Shown: positions 63,852 to 64,000 of the stretch, piece by piece
Layout of the letters: each line of letters opens with the position of its first letter
Numbering within the stretch: the stretch's first letter is position 1
Source: an uncultured Parabacteroides sp.
GTDB lineage: Bacteria > Bacteroidota > Bacteroidia > Bacteroidales > Tannerellaceae
NCBI GenBank assembly: GCA_900541965.1
Contig: UQLN01000018.1
Location: 11,388 to 75,387, forward strand
Length of the DNA: 64,000 nt
Direction: 5' to 3'
Program-made: the position numbers and the translations under genes
Notes under the pieces: model-generated
What the model saw: only the letters and a program-made list of their open reading frames with translations
What the model was told of the DNA's origin: nothing
The model's database searches: none

Positions 63852-64000
63852 CTACCACAAGATTTCATTGTTTTCCAACAGCCCCCTCACCAGCTTCTGT
63901 TCCGAGGATGTAAGCAGCAAATGTTCCATACCACGCATGTGCTTCTTCAGGTTATGGAAATCCGTCCCTGCATAATCATACATACCCCTTTTCAGGAGCT
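63852..64000 (-). CDS. PHP-type tyrosine phosphatase, C-terminal fragment
   Basis: 49 codons visible, cut by the window edge. The residues MYDYAGTDFHNLKKHMRGME match the C-terminal metal-binding segment (D-x-H) of CpsB/YwqE-type PHP phosphatases, which regulate capsule synthesis. The stop is TAG at 63852-63854. The call rests on a short fragment. Confidence 0.65.
   Translation of the reverse strand, partial: LLKRGMYDYAGTDFHNLKKHMRGMEHLLLTSSEQKLVRGLLENNEILW

Overview
The window looks like chromosomal DNA of a Bacteroidales gut bacterium. Parabacteroides or a close relative is my best guess, but nothing here fixes the genus. The grounds are promoters of the Bacteroidota type (TAnnTTTG in place of a sigma-70 -10), few Shine-Dalgarno sites, GH92 and GH20 glycosidases, an OmpA-type porin, fimbrillin-like lipoproteins, a methylmalonyl-CoA carboxyltransferase gene and moderate GC.

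Layout. 1-4353: glycan-degrading enzymes (GH92, cut by the window edge, and a GH20 lipoprotein). 4460-8160: thrS-infC-rpmI-rplT, followed by a small RNA with its own promoter and terminator that fits the Bacteroidales-1 RNA known downstream of L20 genes. 8316-13554: a secreted TPR protein and the ruvX-def-carboxyltransferase-biotin carrier operon. 13718-18208: OmpA-like protein and the nucleotide-sugar operon rfbA-fcl-gmd. 18351-20918: a DUF308-type membrane protein, a nitroreductase-like lipoprotein and an acyltransferase. 20967-28956: an operon of two ~900-residue paralogous solenoid proteins plus a SWIM zinc-finger protein, divergent from a DUF4272-type gene. 28981-33226: a BatD-like protein, an outer-membrane barrel and a lipid A phosphoethanolamine transferase. 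33374-36600: a 983-residue fimbrillin-like lipoprotein whose only recognisable promoter lies between 17-bp perfect inverted repeats and points away from the gene, so it appears to be a phase-variable switch caught OFF. 36900-43113: a type I (probably I-B) CRISPR effector operon without cas1, cas2 or cas4, next to a short decayed array that contains a duplicated repeat-spacer unit. 43304-48403: gltA, icd and acn, the oxidative TCA branch to 2-oxoglutarate.

48600-60228 is a cobalamin-riboswitch-controlled region: a 58-residue exported peptide, an exported CbiK-like chelatase, a TonB-dependent receptor, a PepSY membrane protein, then four fused corrin-ring genes (cobJ-cobH, cbiE-cbiT, cbiG-cobM, cobK-cbiD). 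The cbiG part is out of frame at a run of six C. 60277-61956 holds two paralogous lipoproteins, 62162-63744 a HipB/HipA-type module with a palindromic operator, and the right edge the end of a PHP-type tyrosine phosphatase.

Four intergenic gaps carry tandem arrays of 22- or 23-bp near-palindromic units (8199, 36604, 43215 and 45988). Two of them share sequence, so they form a dispersed repeat family. The most interesting items are the invertible promoter, the adaptation-less CRISPR locus with its decayed array, the B12-regulated exported chelatase/receptor set, and the twin solenoid-SWIM operon.
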